From Macrosoma leucophasiata (Eukaryota > Arthropoda > Insecta > Lepidoptera > Hedylidae): 64,000 nt of DNA. The translations under genes were made by a program, and so were the position numbers. Every line of letters starts with the position of its first letter. The stretch's first letter is position 1. Of the stretch, positions 1 to 12,397 are shown in pieces. The stretch covers positions 6,158,001-6,222,000 of the forward strand of contig JAWQUS010000003.1 in assembly GCA_036365455.1 (NCBI GenBank), given 5' to 3'. The notes under the pieces are model-generated. The model was given only the letters and a program-made list of their open reading frames with translations. It made no database searches and was not told the origin of the DNA.

Positions 1-1630
1 TTATAAAATTTTGTTATTTCGACCATGTTGACAAGTATAACCATACTCATTAGTAAATAATTGCATATGATTAGTTTAACCAGATACATCTATATTTAGT
101 TTGAAATGATATCCACAGTTTGAAATACTTGAAACACAATTTGTGTGATTTGTGTTTTTAATAGGTGGTCCGGGCACATAACAAACTCCAAAAACCTATC
201 CTCGGCAATCTAATTTGAGACCACACTATAGCAATAGTAGCCAGCTATTCCTGCAACCACTAGACTTCTAAGGCAGTCACTCATTAATTACTTGCATCAC
301 ACTTTTTTTTCCCTTCCCTTTTATATAAATTAATTAATTACTTTCCGTTAATTCTGTTTTAACTCAGATGTATCTCATTTATGTTTATATTGTTGGTAAT
401 TGTTTTTATAACGACAATTTTCCTCGCATGTATGTTTCATAGGTTTAAAATCAATGATCAGAGATTAAAAATACCGTCATTCATTTCCGTTATTTGTTAT
501 CCTTATCCTAATGCTTATTGTTCGTGTTTACCATCATGTCATCTTGTAGTGACTCAACAGTGACATTAATTTTATTAATTATTTGTAATGTGTTTAACTA
601 GCATACACACGGTTACCTCATTTGTCTTTATAACACGAAAGCATTCAGATTATTACAATATGTGTTTAGCGCAAGTAAATTTTTATTTCACTTCAATAGT
701 CGCAATAAAAATAGTGAATTATTTTGTGTATCTTTACAATCAAATATTAATTACATTCAACAATATTCTTTCGCTATTTCAGAGGAGATTCTGTTAAAAA
801 GATGATTAAATTTCTGAAGCAGTGAATCCCAATAAAGGTAGGTACGGTTTTATATATAACCTTGCTGTAGTGATTTAACCAGTGTGGTATTTAACTTTCA
901 TAATTTGTAACATTACAACGTGAGATACTATCAAAAGTAAATATATTTTTTGTTTATAGATGAAGTAGGTACTAACTACATTGGAAAACTAAATATCAAT
1001 CCAAAATAAATGAATATTACGATAAATAATTAGGAATTTAGGAGTGAGTGATCCGCCATATTTCTGTGGCCGTTCCCTGCTATATATTGAATTGGTACAC
1101 TATACCATTTTTAGCTTTTATTTAGCAGCAGGAACATATAGCATAATTAACTGAAAATAAACAAGTTGCTTGAAAAGTCATTAAATATTACTTAATTCAA
1201 ATGGTTACAAAATAGTAAACGAGTGAATTCCTAATAGTTATGTTCCTGCTAGTTTTTAGAAAATGTTCGTAGCTTCTCAGTAAATCATTGGACTGTCTGC
1301 ATAGCAGACGATCATTGACGTTAGATAATATCTGCGTTTTATTCGCTTAATGATTTATAACTGAAAAAAATTACTATCTAGCTTTGTCTTTACTGCATTT
1401 TTGGAAGTCTTCCTAGAACCATTTCGCTTAACCTTTCAATATTCTGAGGCATTTAGGTTTATAACTCACACGAATCGAAATTTATTTTCTAATTTAATAT
1501 TTATCATTTTTTACATCAACCAAGCTGTTTAATTATGATCATTTTTAGTATTTACCGTAACCGTATTTTATGCATTTAGTTTACGATTTTACGATCAGCC
1601 GTTAAGTTAACGTTAGGTAAGGAACCTACA
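1..1630. other. AT-rich stretch, no gene seen
   Basis: No ORF with convincing composition, no RNA gene and no clear repeat boundary was found. The two ORFs at 381-797 are rich in low-complexity hydrophobic codons expected from AT-rich DNA. Confidence 0.5.
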
Positions 1631-1634
1631 CATA

Positions 1635-2889
1635 AGGTTGGGGAAAAAGTTTCTTCGCATTTTTTAAGATAATTCAAAACATTTTTTAATATAATTTATT
1701 TAAATTTAACTCAAGTATGTATGTACCATTTTGTTCGATAACCTTTTGCCATCTTGTAGGTAGGGACATGATCCCATTGCTATAAAAATTTTGGAACTTC
1801 TCATCAAAATACCGCGACAAGTGGATTTGGCAGTCCTCTCGTGATGTTAACCTAACATTGCATAAAGAATTCTGAAGAGACCGAAACAGGTGGAAATCTG
1901 AAGGTGCAAGGTCAGGACTATACGGCGGATGCATTAACACCTCCCAGCCAAACTCTTTTAATTTTTGCTGACTGGCTATAGATGTGTGAGGTCTAGCGTT
2001 ATCATGATGAAACACCACACCCCTTCTGTTGATCAATTCCGGCCGCTTTCTCTCAACTTCTTGCTTTAATCTCATCAGTTGTTCGCAGTAGAGTTCAGAA
2101 TCGATAGTCCTGCCTGGTGGTAATAGCTCATATTAAATAATGCCCTTCCAATCCCACCACACACACAATATCACCTTATTGCGAGTTAACTCGGGTTTCG
2201 TCACAGTCTGTGAAGCCTGACCGGCCTTTGACCACGACCTTTTTCGCACGTTCTTATCGTACGTGATCCACTTTTCATCACCAGTTATCAGCTTCTTCAA
2301 AATTGATTCGGTTTCATTACGTCGTAATAAAGAATTACAAATGAGTACACGGTTCATTAGGTGAGCTCGTGATGTACCCAAATATCGAGCTTTTTTTGTA
2401 CCCAGCTTTTTTCAAATGCGCCAAAACTGTTTTGTGATCAATTCTCAGTTCTTCAGCTACGTCGTAACTACTGATATGTCGATCTTGCTCCACTTTTTTA
2501 AAAATGGGATCCATTTTATCCGTATTAGGGCGACCAGAGCGAGGTGCATCTTTGACATCAAAATTTCCGGATTGAAAAAGCTTGAACCACACAGACACTG
2601 CACTAGGTCCATAAACATCGCAAATTTTTTTCGTGGCTTGCGTTGCATTTTTACCTTTTTTGTAGTAAAATTTTAAAATGTATCGAATTTCTTCATTAGA
2701 TTCACTCATCTTGACAGTACGAAAAACAAATGAAAATCACACATTTGCCTAATTTGAATTTGGAATTATGTTCTTTAAAATTTTAACTTTGAATGATACC
2801 AAAACCAGCCAGATACAAATACTACAGCCAAAGAGATTTTATTACAAGTTCATACATACTATAATGCGAAAAGACTTTTTCCCCTACCT
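1635..2889 (-). mobile_element. mariner DNA transposon, decayed
   Basis: Imperfect terminal inverted repeats of about 27 bp bound the element. The left end reads AGGTTGGGGAAAAAGTTTCT and the right end, reverse-complemented, AGGTAGGGGAAAAAGTCTTT; both continue to TCGCATT. TA dinucleotides flank it, as expected for a Tc1/mariner target. The length of about 1.25 kb is normal for a full-length mariner with one intronless transposase. The coding region is broken, so this copy should not move on its own, although both ends look complete enough to be bound by a related transposase. Confidence 0.9.
1686..2709 (-). pseudogene. mariner transposase, frameshifted and with a stop
   Basis: The N-terminal part (2709 down to about 2400) carries the paired helix-turn-helix DNA-binding region, including the RSGRP linker. 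The middle part has the first catalytic aspartate in TGDEKW, and the C-terminal part has HDNARPH followed by YSPDLAPSDFHLF. Exactly 34 residues separate the second and third catalytic aspartates, the D,D(34)D signature of mariner. Two small indels between about 2360 and 2400 move the reading frame twice. A TAA at 2133-2135 interrupts the frame between the GII and YELLPPG motifs. The product would normally cut and rejoin transposon ends in the nucleus; this copy cannot make a full protein. Confidence 0.92.
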
Positions 2890-3867
2890 ATTATATTACC
2901 TAATGCAACGAATACATACATTAAGTTAATACTGCAATCTATAAATAAATATTAACATTGAAAAGTTGGTATCACTCCTGGATTTAATCTTTAAAACAGA
3001 TTAGGGTCTGTACCTCTTTGCCGATTATGTATGAGGCCAAATTAAAAAGTTTAACTAAAGCACTTTCAATCATTATGTTAGCAAGTAGCAGTTACTAAAG
3101 AGTTCTTATTATTTATATGTACCTTCATCCGGAGTCTTCAATCTGTGATGAATGCTAAAATCTTGTGATGAATGCTGCTGTGCCTATGATGGTATATAGG
3201 TATATTTGAAGGTAAAGATGGTGATACGCCTCCGGTTAAATAAATGATAGCGCATATTATACAAAATTTTAGTTCTTATGTAGTGATAAGTTGCTCTTTG
3301 TTACTACTCAAGTAGGTACGGATTCAATTTTAATATAGAGGGCTTCTACTGTTAGTAGGAAAGATAATTATTCTTCATAGAAGGTACAAATATTATTAGT
3401 ATCAGTGAATGTTTATTAGTTTCCGTAGAAAATATATGAAAGCTATTTTAATTTGTACATTTTTTTTTTCTGAACAAATCAATTTAATAATATGGGACTT
3501 GCCCATAGAAATTGAAATGAAATTGAAATATTCAAATGCACATTAGCAATATTTAATTGGAAATAATAATATATGATTCTAATAAAGGTCGATTGTTTTT
3601 CTTTCCATTTAAAGAAATAAGTCTGTCCAATTAGCACGTATGTTTTGAATTGCGTTAAAACACAATACAAGAATTATAATGCTGCAGGAATTTACCGTTA
3701 GCGTGAACAGATGAAGAGCAAATCCGTTTGCGGTTTCCCGCAAATAAAATAAATACGTACTTAGTTACGAATTTGTGTTATATTCTAACTTCTGTATCTA
3801 TTCTGTTAACTTCTATACTTAAACATTTGAACAGGAGTTCCTTTCAAGAGGTAAGTAACCAATGAAG

Positions 3868-4105
3868 GATGTTTAGACATTCAACCTTTAATAGAGTAGG
3901 GAGTGAAGTTTACATGGCATTCTGGACTCTCATGATACTCAACTGGCACATTACCAACTTCCAGAAAGTGGAATTATCCCAATAGAACCAGAGATAAAGG
4001 ATTTTACACTCTTATCTCTAATAGTCCCCGACCTGGGAATCGAGCCCAGGACCTCAGCATAGTAGTAGGTATTGGCTTGCTACCACAAGGTTACTGAGTC
4101 GGTTA
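3868..4105 (-). mobile_element. tRNA-derived SINE, family B
   Basis: On the - strand the head holds a box A-like TGGTAGCAAGCC and a box B-like GGCTCGATTCCC, the internal pol III promoter layout of a tRNA. The body after GGTCGGGGACT carries the shared family sequence (AGATAAGAGTG, then TCTGGTTCTATTGGGAT). The copy at 7046-7262 has the same order of parts on the + strand. Confidence 0.75.
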
Positions 4106-4233
4106 AATATAATTTAATTTATACAATGTATTTTATGCTAACACACTATCATAACAAAATTATATTTTTATAAATATTATTTTGCTGACACTTATTCACG
4201 TAAGTAATCATAATAGATCAATATCTTTAATCG

Positions 4234-4256
4234 TTTTTTTTTTTTTTTTTTTTTTT
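4234..4256. repeat. poly(T) tract, 23 nt
   Basis: An uninterrupted T run is visible. It may be the A-tail of an old retroelement on the - strand, but no element body was recognised next to it. Confidence 0.8.
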
Positions 4257-5084
4257 AATTTTATGGTTCTATAATTGCGCTATTTCCGTGGAAATATAAT
4301 TTTGTTAGCAAGCATTGTGGAAATCATGAATATTATATTACAGTATTTTAAATAGCTTTTGATTTTTTTTCAAATAAACAATTTTTTTTATTTTGCATCT
4401 ATATAAGAGCCTCTGCTGCTAAGGAAAAAAGAAGTGTCTGAAATAAATGTGGTGAATTTAATGACGAATTGCGGTTTAATATACCGTGAAGTGAATATGA
4501 ATAATTTTGAATGAGTGCGACCGGTGACAAGGGTTCTAACACGAAAATTAAACTATATGCATTCTAATCTTTTTTTTATTGTTCCGTGGTTGGGTAAATC
4601 CGGTAATAATGCAAGAAATTTACCAAGAAAATTCGATTTATTAGCATCGCCAAAATGAATCGTCATGAAACATCATCGCCTATGACAGTACAATTAAAGT
4701 GGTGACCATCAAATTTAGTACGAACTGATTTCCATACGAATCTGCTTATCATCATTTTAGTACGGGAATATCAAATCAGTTTTTTTGCAATTTTCTTGAC
4801 TACCCGGCCGATTGATATGTGACCAATTGATCGGAGAGGTTGCGTTCGATCTTCGCTCTGGACAAATAGTAAGATATTTTCCTTTTGTTGGGTATGAATT
4901 TGTAACGAAAGTGACGGTTATAATTCCAAATTTTCTGTAAAATAACTACGAACCTAACCAATTTAAGTTGAATTAAAAATTTTTTGAATTTCGATTAAGT
5001 ATTAGGGACGCTTAAGTTGTAGTTTAATCTGAAGTTGAGGATTAATCTCGATTTAGAACGATTAATAGAAGGCATCGGGACATG

Positions 5085-5290
5085 ACGATGGAAGAGTTCT
5101 TTCACTGGAAGAGGATTCTTCCAGCGCAGTCCGTCAACCGAACAATGGCGGTTAAACAATTCCAAAAGGGCTGGTAGTAAAAATAACGACGCGTGATGGG
5201 CGGCAGCGTTCTGCAATAGAAACTACCGTTACCGATCGCCAATCTGCCTGCCAAGCGTGTCGATTGTAGCATAATATTCTCCCCTAATGA
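5085..5290. repeat. dispersed repeat copy
   Basis: The stretch around CAGTCCGTCAACCGAACAAT followed by GGCGGT, and the CTGCCAAGCGTGTCGATTGT segment, recurs at 22070-22240 in the same order. A shorter piece is at 37610-37690. ORFs here are by-products of the repeat. Confidence 0.65.
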
Positions 5291-5294
5291 AGCG

Positions 5295-5670
5295 CAATAC
5301 TGTTGTGGGCATCTTTGAAAGAAAGAAAAATATATATTTATTTGGACAGTAAAAAACAAAACAGAAAAAGGAAAAGATATAAGACAAAAAACAAGAATTT
5401 ATACAAAAACAAAACTAAATTAATAAAATGGCCAAAAGAGTCCCCACCTCAGCATTGTGCCGGATTAATAATCCGGCGCTGGTATTATGTTGGGGCCTTA
5501 TAGTGTGACACTACGGATGCCCAACTGCTGGCAATAAAATAAAATAATAAAAAAACAACAAAAAACAAAAAAAAAGAAGAAAAAAAACACTAAAGCAAGA
5601 CATTAAAAATGTAGGTCTTTGGTGAAGGCTTTGTCCAGCAGTAAACATCTTTTGGCTGAGGTGATAATGA
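5295..5670 (-). repeat. retroelement 3'-end fragments
   Basis: GAAAGAAAGAAAAATATATA followed by TTTATTTGGACA matches the start of the repeat at 35255. At 5610-5665 the GGCTTTGTCCAGCAGTAAAC motif followed by ATCTTTTGGCTGAGGTGATAA matches the ATGATGATGA-tailed RTE-like ends at 7375-7452 and 22470-22545. These are 3' ends of two different LINE families lying side by side. Confidence 0.5.
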
Positions 5671-6805
5671 GACCGATTGAACTTCATCCTAAGGACACGT
5701 AAGTTAAATAAAACACCAGCAAACGAGGTTAAATTTAAAAAGTAGGTATGTAAGTCATATTCTATAAAATGTCACGTTATATTAGTCGGGCTCCGGTATT
5801 CTTGTAACTGAACTAAAAATAAGTCATACGTAGCGCCCGATAACTGTTCGAACTTGGAACTATAACCATATAAGGTAATGTAAATGTTATGTCACAAGCT
5901 CGGGCCATATAGTCTTGACAGTGTAACAACTTTTCGTGAAAATCTAGTGACGTATTGTGACGCACAGGGTAAAACACTCAATTGTTGACTCTTTTAGTCA
6001 CTTATTTGACATTTTGAACGAGCGTTTGTAATCTTGAACTTTGCTCGAGAGTGTCAGAAGGTTTTTATCAGATGACACTATCAGAAATGTGTCGGGTATT
6101 TTACCAATGAACCTACCGACAACGTAGCTTAATCGATAAAGCAGGCAGACCTGAAGTAGTTTAAGAGCAAATTTCTTAATCGTGGCTTGCGCCAAAAGTG
6201 AACTGGCGAAAATAAAACAAAAGAGCTAATGTCATATTGTATTCTTCCCTACAACATATTATGCGAAGTAACTTCTTTAAAAGAATAATGACAAATTAGT
6301 TGGTAACAAGCAACTGTAACGCTATGTTGGCCGCCTAGCCAAGCTAGCTAGTATGCACACATTATTACACACATAATAATATAGAAGTGTCTGTTTCGTA
6401 AAATTCGTTACTTCAAAAATAAGTAAAGCCTGGCGGTCCTGGGATCTTAGATTATAAGAAAGAGAGAAAAAAAATATTTTTATTTCGAATAAATCTTTGC
6501 AGATACTTTCAAATCGTCATATAGTCTACATTATACGTATGGGTATATATAGGTATTAATATTATTGATATTCTAACTGTATTATTGGGACGGTACAAGT
6601 AGGTAAATAAGATTTCCTTTCAAGCATAATATGGTGACATTTAAGGTGGGATTTTACGAGTATTCCTACGTCGCGTATCTAATTAGTTTTTATTCGACCG
6701 ATTAGTTCGGATTACTTGTGTAATTAAATGGATATGATTCAACCTTCTCCGTGATTTCTGTGTCAAAATACGGATGGTAGTTAATTATCCAAATCGATAC
6801 ATCAG
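5670..6805. other. intergenic, no gene seen
   Basis: The ORF at 5998-6195 has no recognisable motif. No RNA gene or clear repeat unit was identified. Confidence 0.4.
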
Positions 6806-7020
6806 ATGATCCAGTTGGTCGGGCGGTGAGGGTCAACCGTTTGAAGCAAGGCTAACGGGTTCGATCACCGTGTCGGTGCAAATTTTTGTATGACCTATAG
6901 ATATTAGTTTATGGTCTGGATGTTTGTATATATATTGTGTGTATACAACCACACTCACTACATAGGTTTATATATAGTGTGGGGATGGAGTATAATCGTA
7001 TTTCATTTTTTATTTATTAA
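6806..7020 (+). mobile_element. tRNA-derived SINE, family A (degenerate)
   Basis: GATGATCCAGTTGGTCGGGC is a mutated box A head and GGGTTCGATCACC a mutated box B. The downstream segment TTTTTGTATGACCTATAGAT matches the body of the better copy at 28903. Confidence 0.65.
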
Positions 7021-7045
7021 GATAAGATATCGTAGATAAGATAAC

Positions 7046-7262
7046 TGCCTCAATAGCGTAGTGGTAACAAGTCACTACTACTGCGCTGGAGGTACAGGGT
7101 TCGATTCCTGGGTCGGGGACTAAAGAATAAAGGTTTAAAATCCTTTATATCTGGTTCTATTGGGATTTTTCAATTTTCTAGAAGTTTCCCAGTACCTCGG
7201 AGTTTGGCAATGTGCCCAGAGATGGCAACAGGTTCGCCACTTGTTACATGGGCCAAAAGTTT
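7046..7262 (+). mobile_element. tRNA-derived SINE, family B
   Basis: The head contains TAGCGTAGTGGTAACAAGT (box A-like) and GGGTTCGATTCCTGGGTCGG (box B-like). It continues through TCTGGTTCTATTGGGAT, shared with the 3868-4105 copy, and ends near GGTTCGCCACTTGTTACATG. Confidence 0.7.
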
Positions 7263-7267
7263 GAGAG

Positions 7268-7690
7268 CTTTTACTGGTGGTCGAGCGACTGGTCCAGTAA
7301 CGGAGCTCGCAGCACCCGCTCGCATTACCCGCCGCTAAATGGTAGTGTTTCCCCTATTGACACACAGTACTTACTGTTGTGGGCTGTACTGTTGTCTATG
7401 GGGAAGTCTTTGTCCAGCAATGATCATCTTTCGCCTGGAGTGATGATATAGCTAATTATTCAGTCACGTTAGTGCATTATTTGTAATTTATTTTGTAATT
7501 TCCGGCACAGAGGTATAACACCTTAGGCCTCAGGAGTGGTAACGCATCTGAATTTTGGCCTTGGTCTTTGTGTGGATGTCTATAGGCTGCAGTCATCACT
7601 TAACATCAATGTGAAATGTATCATTGCATGTTTTGTCTTGTGTTGCATTGTTATGTCTGTTTGCCACTTCCATTACATTAAAAAAATATT
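7268..7690 (+). repeat. R270 copy with an RTE-like tail inside
   Basis: The R270 head (ACTGGTGGTCGAGCGACTGG) runs to about 7350. A segment ending in GTCTTTGTCCAGCAATGATC and CTGGAGTGATGAT (7355-7452) is an RTE-like 3' end. The R270 tail then resumes at about 7497 (TTTCCGGCACAGAGG) and ends in CATTACATTAAAAAAAT. Confidence 0.65.
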
Positions 7691-7959
7691 TGTGTGGACA
7701 CTCTTATTTGAAATTTGGTTGAGTTTTTGGATGACATGAAACTTCTTAGACAGTACCTCCGTAATTTCCAGCAAGAAGTTAAAACAGTGGCCTCCAAAGT
7801 GGCAATTTACCTGCCTTGAACCGTCCGATTTTGGAGTCACCTATCTATAAGTGTGAATAGCATCCTTATTTGTCACTTTCATACAATAAAAACAAGTAGT
7901 CAAAAAGTGTTGATAAAACTTATTACGGGCAGACAGCGTGTCGTCGAACAGCTTCGCAT

Positions 7960-8790
7960 TACCTTTAGGGGAGAAAATATCGATATTTGACAATATCGAA
8001 AATGTTAACCGACAATATCGATATTCTGAAATTCAATATATTTTTAATAATGAAAATCGAAAGGTTCGCTGAGTCAAGTGTATAATTTTTGTTAAAAGAT
8101 TTTACCAAATGAGTCAAACTTTCAGCCTTTGGGTGCTGTTTTACTGTTGTCATACTTGATTGTGAATACCTATGTTGAAACGCACGCATATGCATGCGAT
8201 GATATTTCACCATTATTATGACTAATGAATTTTTATCTAAATGACAAACAAAATAAAATTATGAAATGTTGTAAATGTAAATAACTATTCTGACTCATAC
8301 AAAAATATCAATATTTGTTTCCATTGATTTATTGATATTACCCTAGTTTGCACTAAAAATATTAAACATGATGATGTTTCGCATCTCGTGGCATAAAATA
8401 TGTATTGCTATATGTCTTGTTAGTGCTTGCGTTCGCACTGCTGTCAAATCTATCATTATAGTGAAACATCTCGAGATTTGTTGTTATCTGTGTTTGCATT
8501 GACATAAAGCATGTCTTTTATTCATGTTCGTCCATAGATTTGTCTAAGTTGACGTTGACGATTGTCGCTATACAAATCACACAATTTGTCTAATTTAGAG
8601 TTTCTTAGAGACTTACTAATTTAGAGTTTCTTAGAGAACTTTCTACAGAGATTTTAACGTGTTTTTATGTGAATATTTCATCAATGCAAACTCACAGTTA
8701 TATTATTAATTTTGTGAGCATATCGATATTTCAGTATCAATATTATCTAATTTCGATAGTTGCAACCCTAGTTACATAGCATAGGACACC
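7960..8790. other. ATCGAT-rich block, no gene
   Basis: Clusters of ATATCGATATT-type sequence occur at 7978-8035 and again around 8720-8765, in roughly inverted arrangement. Similar motifs recur at 63640-63910. They may be decayed transposon ends or DREF/BEAF-like binding motifs; the sequence does not decide. Confidence 0.35.
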
Positions 8791-8989
8791 TATGAAGAAT
8801 TATCGCGCTATCAACAGGAAACCCCGATAGGCCAGGTGTTTGCTATGATGTACATTCACGGAACTAAAAACTGACGTAATGACCATCCGGTCGTATTTAG
8901 CAAATCATGCATATGCGAATTGGTCAACTAGGGCCCGTACATAAGTGGATACGTCATCGGATTTTTCACATTACCGCCTTTGCAATTGT

Positions 8990-9120
8990 TCCGATGGCTT
9001 AGTAGTAGCAGATCGCTATTAGTCTATTTCCGGGTGCGAGCCAGGGTTACAGAGTCCGGAGTTTGGAGTTAGGTAACGTACCCGGTGAATTTCAATAGAC
9101 TCGAATCGTTAATTGTTACA
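8990..9120 (+). repeat. possible degenerate SINE B
   Basis: The order GGCTTAGTAGTAGCAGATCG, GGGTGCGAGCCAGGG, then GAGTTTGGAGTTAGGTAACG follows SINE B with heavy divergence. Confidence 0.35.
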
Positions 9121-10035
9121 TGGAATTTAAAATTAAATAAGTATTGAATATTGGAAAAAAATTCAAAGCTTAATAAATTATGTAGAATGATATTTCTCGC
9201 GTGATAAAGTGTGATGATAGTGAGAGATAGTTCTAGTCTCTACCTAAGTGGTACATTTGTTAGCTGATCATTGCTGTTATTTACTTTGTCTACGCGTTGA
9301 AGCATTGATCACCGGTTACTGCAAGTCATTGTTACATAGATTATGAATCTCTCAGGCAAGTCATTCGTATATGATCTTCCAATAGAAAGCAGGCTAGGAC
9401 AAATGCAGTAATAGTAGTTTTTCTAATACCCGTAGATGGTAAGGTATGGAAAATAAAAAGGTTGTCTAATATCCGAGATTGACGATTTCCTAATCTAAAT
9501 CTATTATTAAAACCTCACTCGAAATTATTACACTAGCATGTCGTCCCGGCTTCGCGCGGATGCAATTGCAAGTTAGGTACCTATTTCAAACTGTGCAGCT
9601 GGGAAAATAACTTAATCAATATGTAATATTATTGCATGCATTTTACCATAGTATACAATGCGTAAAAGGAAAACCATCGATGGAAAACATTACTGAACCA
9701 TTCATCATTAAAATATTTCCTTTCATAATTTGATAGTGTTAGTAAACTAGTTTGTATGTTGACGGAAAAATATTGCGGTTTGTAGGTATTTAGTAACATA
9801 CGTTATGACTTATTTTTATTAATGCGCATATTTAAATCCATTGATTGACACATATTACATAAAGGCCAATATCCTCATAAATATTTATGTATGTAGTATT
9901 CTAATGTGATTATGGTTGAACTGATAATAAAGGTATGACTCTACATTTTCATAGAGATTTCTGTATGGTATCTGCTATACGTCAAATGGAGAAAACGAGG
10001 TTCCAAAAGAAATTATTTCAGGGAGCCTTATTTTC
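9120..10035. other. intergenic, Helitron-like scrap
   Basis: ACTAGCATGTCGTCCCGGCT followed by TCGCGCGGATGC near 9534 resembles one end of the ACTAG-bounded repeats at 17828 and 54465. Nothing else was recognised. Confidence 0.35.
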
Positions 10036-10105
10036 AGAACACCTTTAACTGGTGGTAGAGTTCCAGTGATGGAGCTCAGGCACTAGAGCTCTACCAACAG
10101 TTCCT
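10036..10105 (+). repeat. R270 5'-head fragment
   Basis: Only the hairpin head is present: ACTGGTGGTAGAGTTCCAGT and GATGGAGCTC, then CTAGAGCTCTACCAACAG, which looks like part of the head in reverse. Confidence 0.5.
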
Positions 10106-10109
10106 AAAT

Positions 10110-11370
10110 TAAGCGAAGATACAAAGAAAAACTCCCTAAGCATTAATCAGGTAGGTATATTGGAGAGTTCGGGTGGGCGGGAACTTCTAGCCACAGGTTG
10201 TTGTATCAGGGGTTGATGACAGGGGGTTGAACACTGCCACCCTTGGATTGAACCCTTGTGTACTCGGATCCCTGAGGAGTCGCGTTAAGTTTATACTTAG
10301 TTGCATATTGATAATATTATCATAGGTATGGAGTCTTCTAGATAATCATTAAATATATTAATATACCTTGCCAGTTACAAGAGAATACAATCCTTAAAAC
10401 AAGTTTACCAGGAGATCAACAAAAAACGGCAATTAAGGATATATGTATATCAACCATGTACTTAACTACTTATGTGAATTTTGTATTACTTTCCTACAAA
10501 ATTTAGATGCTTTTTCTATAATTATTTAGATAGCACATTGTAAGTTTCAGGTGTTCAAAGTATTTCAAACCCACTTAAAGGTCCCTCTACAAAATTTTAT
10601 TGAATGATTCATCATTAGATTCAGATGAATCATCTGTAAATACCAGGATAGCAAGAATCAATAAAGATTGATCAATATTTTTTCATGGTGTTTCACGACT
10701 TTCCGTTATACGTAATTCATAATTATTTCACGGTGAAAGTAAATAAAGATCCACACTGTATTCTGAGTCAACTGAAATATTCAGTGAGTAACTATAAGTG
10801 TAGGTAGTCACGTTGTTATGAAATGAGTCAATCTATAATGAAATAACTGAAGAAATTTTACCCATGCAAAGCGGAGCGCGGCCTTGAGTGGAAATTAAAT
10901 TATGATTGAATTCTTTATTGAATTCTCACAAATTTATTCAACTGAGTCACATCATTTGGTGGAATCCCGAAATGAAGATGCTCTTAAAAGGTCGTCCACG
11001 AACAATATGAAATCAATTGTCATATTTTACTGCTGCTCAAGAGGTTAAAATATTCGAAATGCCTTCTTTATATCATCTTATAGGTGCACTACTTATTTAA
11101 ATCTGAACTAGTTGCTGCCTTATTTATAAGTGCTGTATTTCAATGATAATGCAAGACTTCGTTATATCCGGTACAGAAACAAAAGACCGAAATGTTATAA
11201 GTGAACATACATCTGCACTGAAATCTTTGGTTTTTTTAAAGATAGGTATGTCTAGATGTGCGTAACCTGTAGTAGGTATTCGCATACCATCAATGTGTGT
11301 AACGTCGCTTACCATAATGAAGTAGGTATATTGTGCTGATTTCATAACATAACATATTCAACACATAACA
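10110..11370. other. intergenic, no gene seen
   Basis: AT-rich. The - strand ORF at 11124-11345 has no recognisable domain or splice context. Confidence 0.4.
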
Positions 11371-11645
11371 TGAACTGGTGGTAGAGCTCCAGTGACGGAG
11401 CTCGCGGGCGTAGGCACCACCGCATTACCTAATATATTTGCCGCTAAATGGTAGTGTTCAGCACTATCGTGTTCCGGTCAGGTGGTAATGTACGGCCCTG
11501 TAATTTCCGGCACAGGGGCATAACACCTTAGGCCTCAGGAGTGGTAACGCATCTTCATTTTGACCTTGGTCTTTGTGTGGGTGTCAATAGGCTGCAGTCA
11601 TCACTTAACATCAGTGTGAACTGCATGCTTGTTTGCCACCCTACG
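11371..11645 (+). repeat. R270, near-complete reference copy
   Basis: This copy shows the full layout. A nested 5' hairpin spans 11377-11421: GGTGGT pairs with ACCACC, enclosing GAGCTCC paired with GGAGCTC. GCCGCTAAATGGTAGTGTTC follows, then the GTAATTTCCGGCACAGG segment, TAGGCTGCAGTCATCACTTA and GCTTGTTTGCCAC. No tRNA-type boxes are visible. Confidence 0.8.
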
Positions 11646-12125
11646 ATCAGCGATTTTTTATATTTCAAATCTTCATGATATTTTTTAATCGCGAGATTTT
11701 GATAGATAATGATTAAAGTTACTTTATTTTCGTATAGTTCAATAATAATTTTTGGAGAAAATCAATTTCTACAACATGAAAAGAAAGAAATAGTTATCAA
11801 ATTATTATTATTATTGAGCATTACGCTTGGGAATAAACGTAAAATCAAATGCCTGTCATGAATGCAATCGTTAATTGATACGATTATCTTTAATTGTAGT
11901 ACTATAAATATTAATTCAAGCTCGTGGGCAACAATTGATTGTACGATAACGAGTATTCAGTTTGATTATATTATTTCAATGAGTTGTCATATGATTAGTC
12001 AGTATACTATATTTATAGGTTGATAAGAATTTATTTGAGTAGGTAACGTCATTATAAGCAGTGGGAAATTTTATTTTCGGTAACTGGGCATCATCCTTTT
12101 ACCATATTTTAGCTTATACATATTT
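11646..12125. other. AT-rich intergenic, no gene seen
   Basis: No coding-like ORF or RNA gene was recognised. Confidence 0.4.
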
Positions 12126-12129
12126 ATAT

Positions 12130-12300
12130 AGGCCGATTACTCTCTGAGGGTGCGGTCAAGACTCTAAAAATCGAAGTGCGTGTATGAAGAGTAGGTATGA
12201 TGTATGTAGAAGAAGCATGGACCGGGTAATCTGGCGCTCTACAGTCTCTACCTACCCCGTAAGGGAATTAGAGTGAAGATATGAAGATACACACACACAC
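12130..12300 (+). repeat. LINE ORF2 C-terminal tail fragment, ACMK type
   Basis: The + strand encodes a broken version of the peptide series around RACMK followed by the end motif seen at 37715-37940 and 54835-55060. The nucleotide order CTCTGAGGGTGCGGTCAAGA, then GCGTGTATGAAGA, then CTACCTACCCCGTAAGGGA is the same. It is a 3' remnant of a non-LTR retrotransposon. Confidence 0.6.
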
Positions 12301-12336
12301 ACACACACGCACACACACATACACACACACACACAT
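12289..12336. repeat. (CA)n microsatellite
   Basis: CA dinucleotides with three single-base interruptions directly follow the LINE tail. Confidence 0.9.
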
Positions 12337-12397
12337 TTCTAATAATTTAGCAGAGATTTAGATTATTAATTTAGAGATTTCTAATAATTTATTTTTC

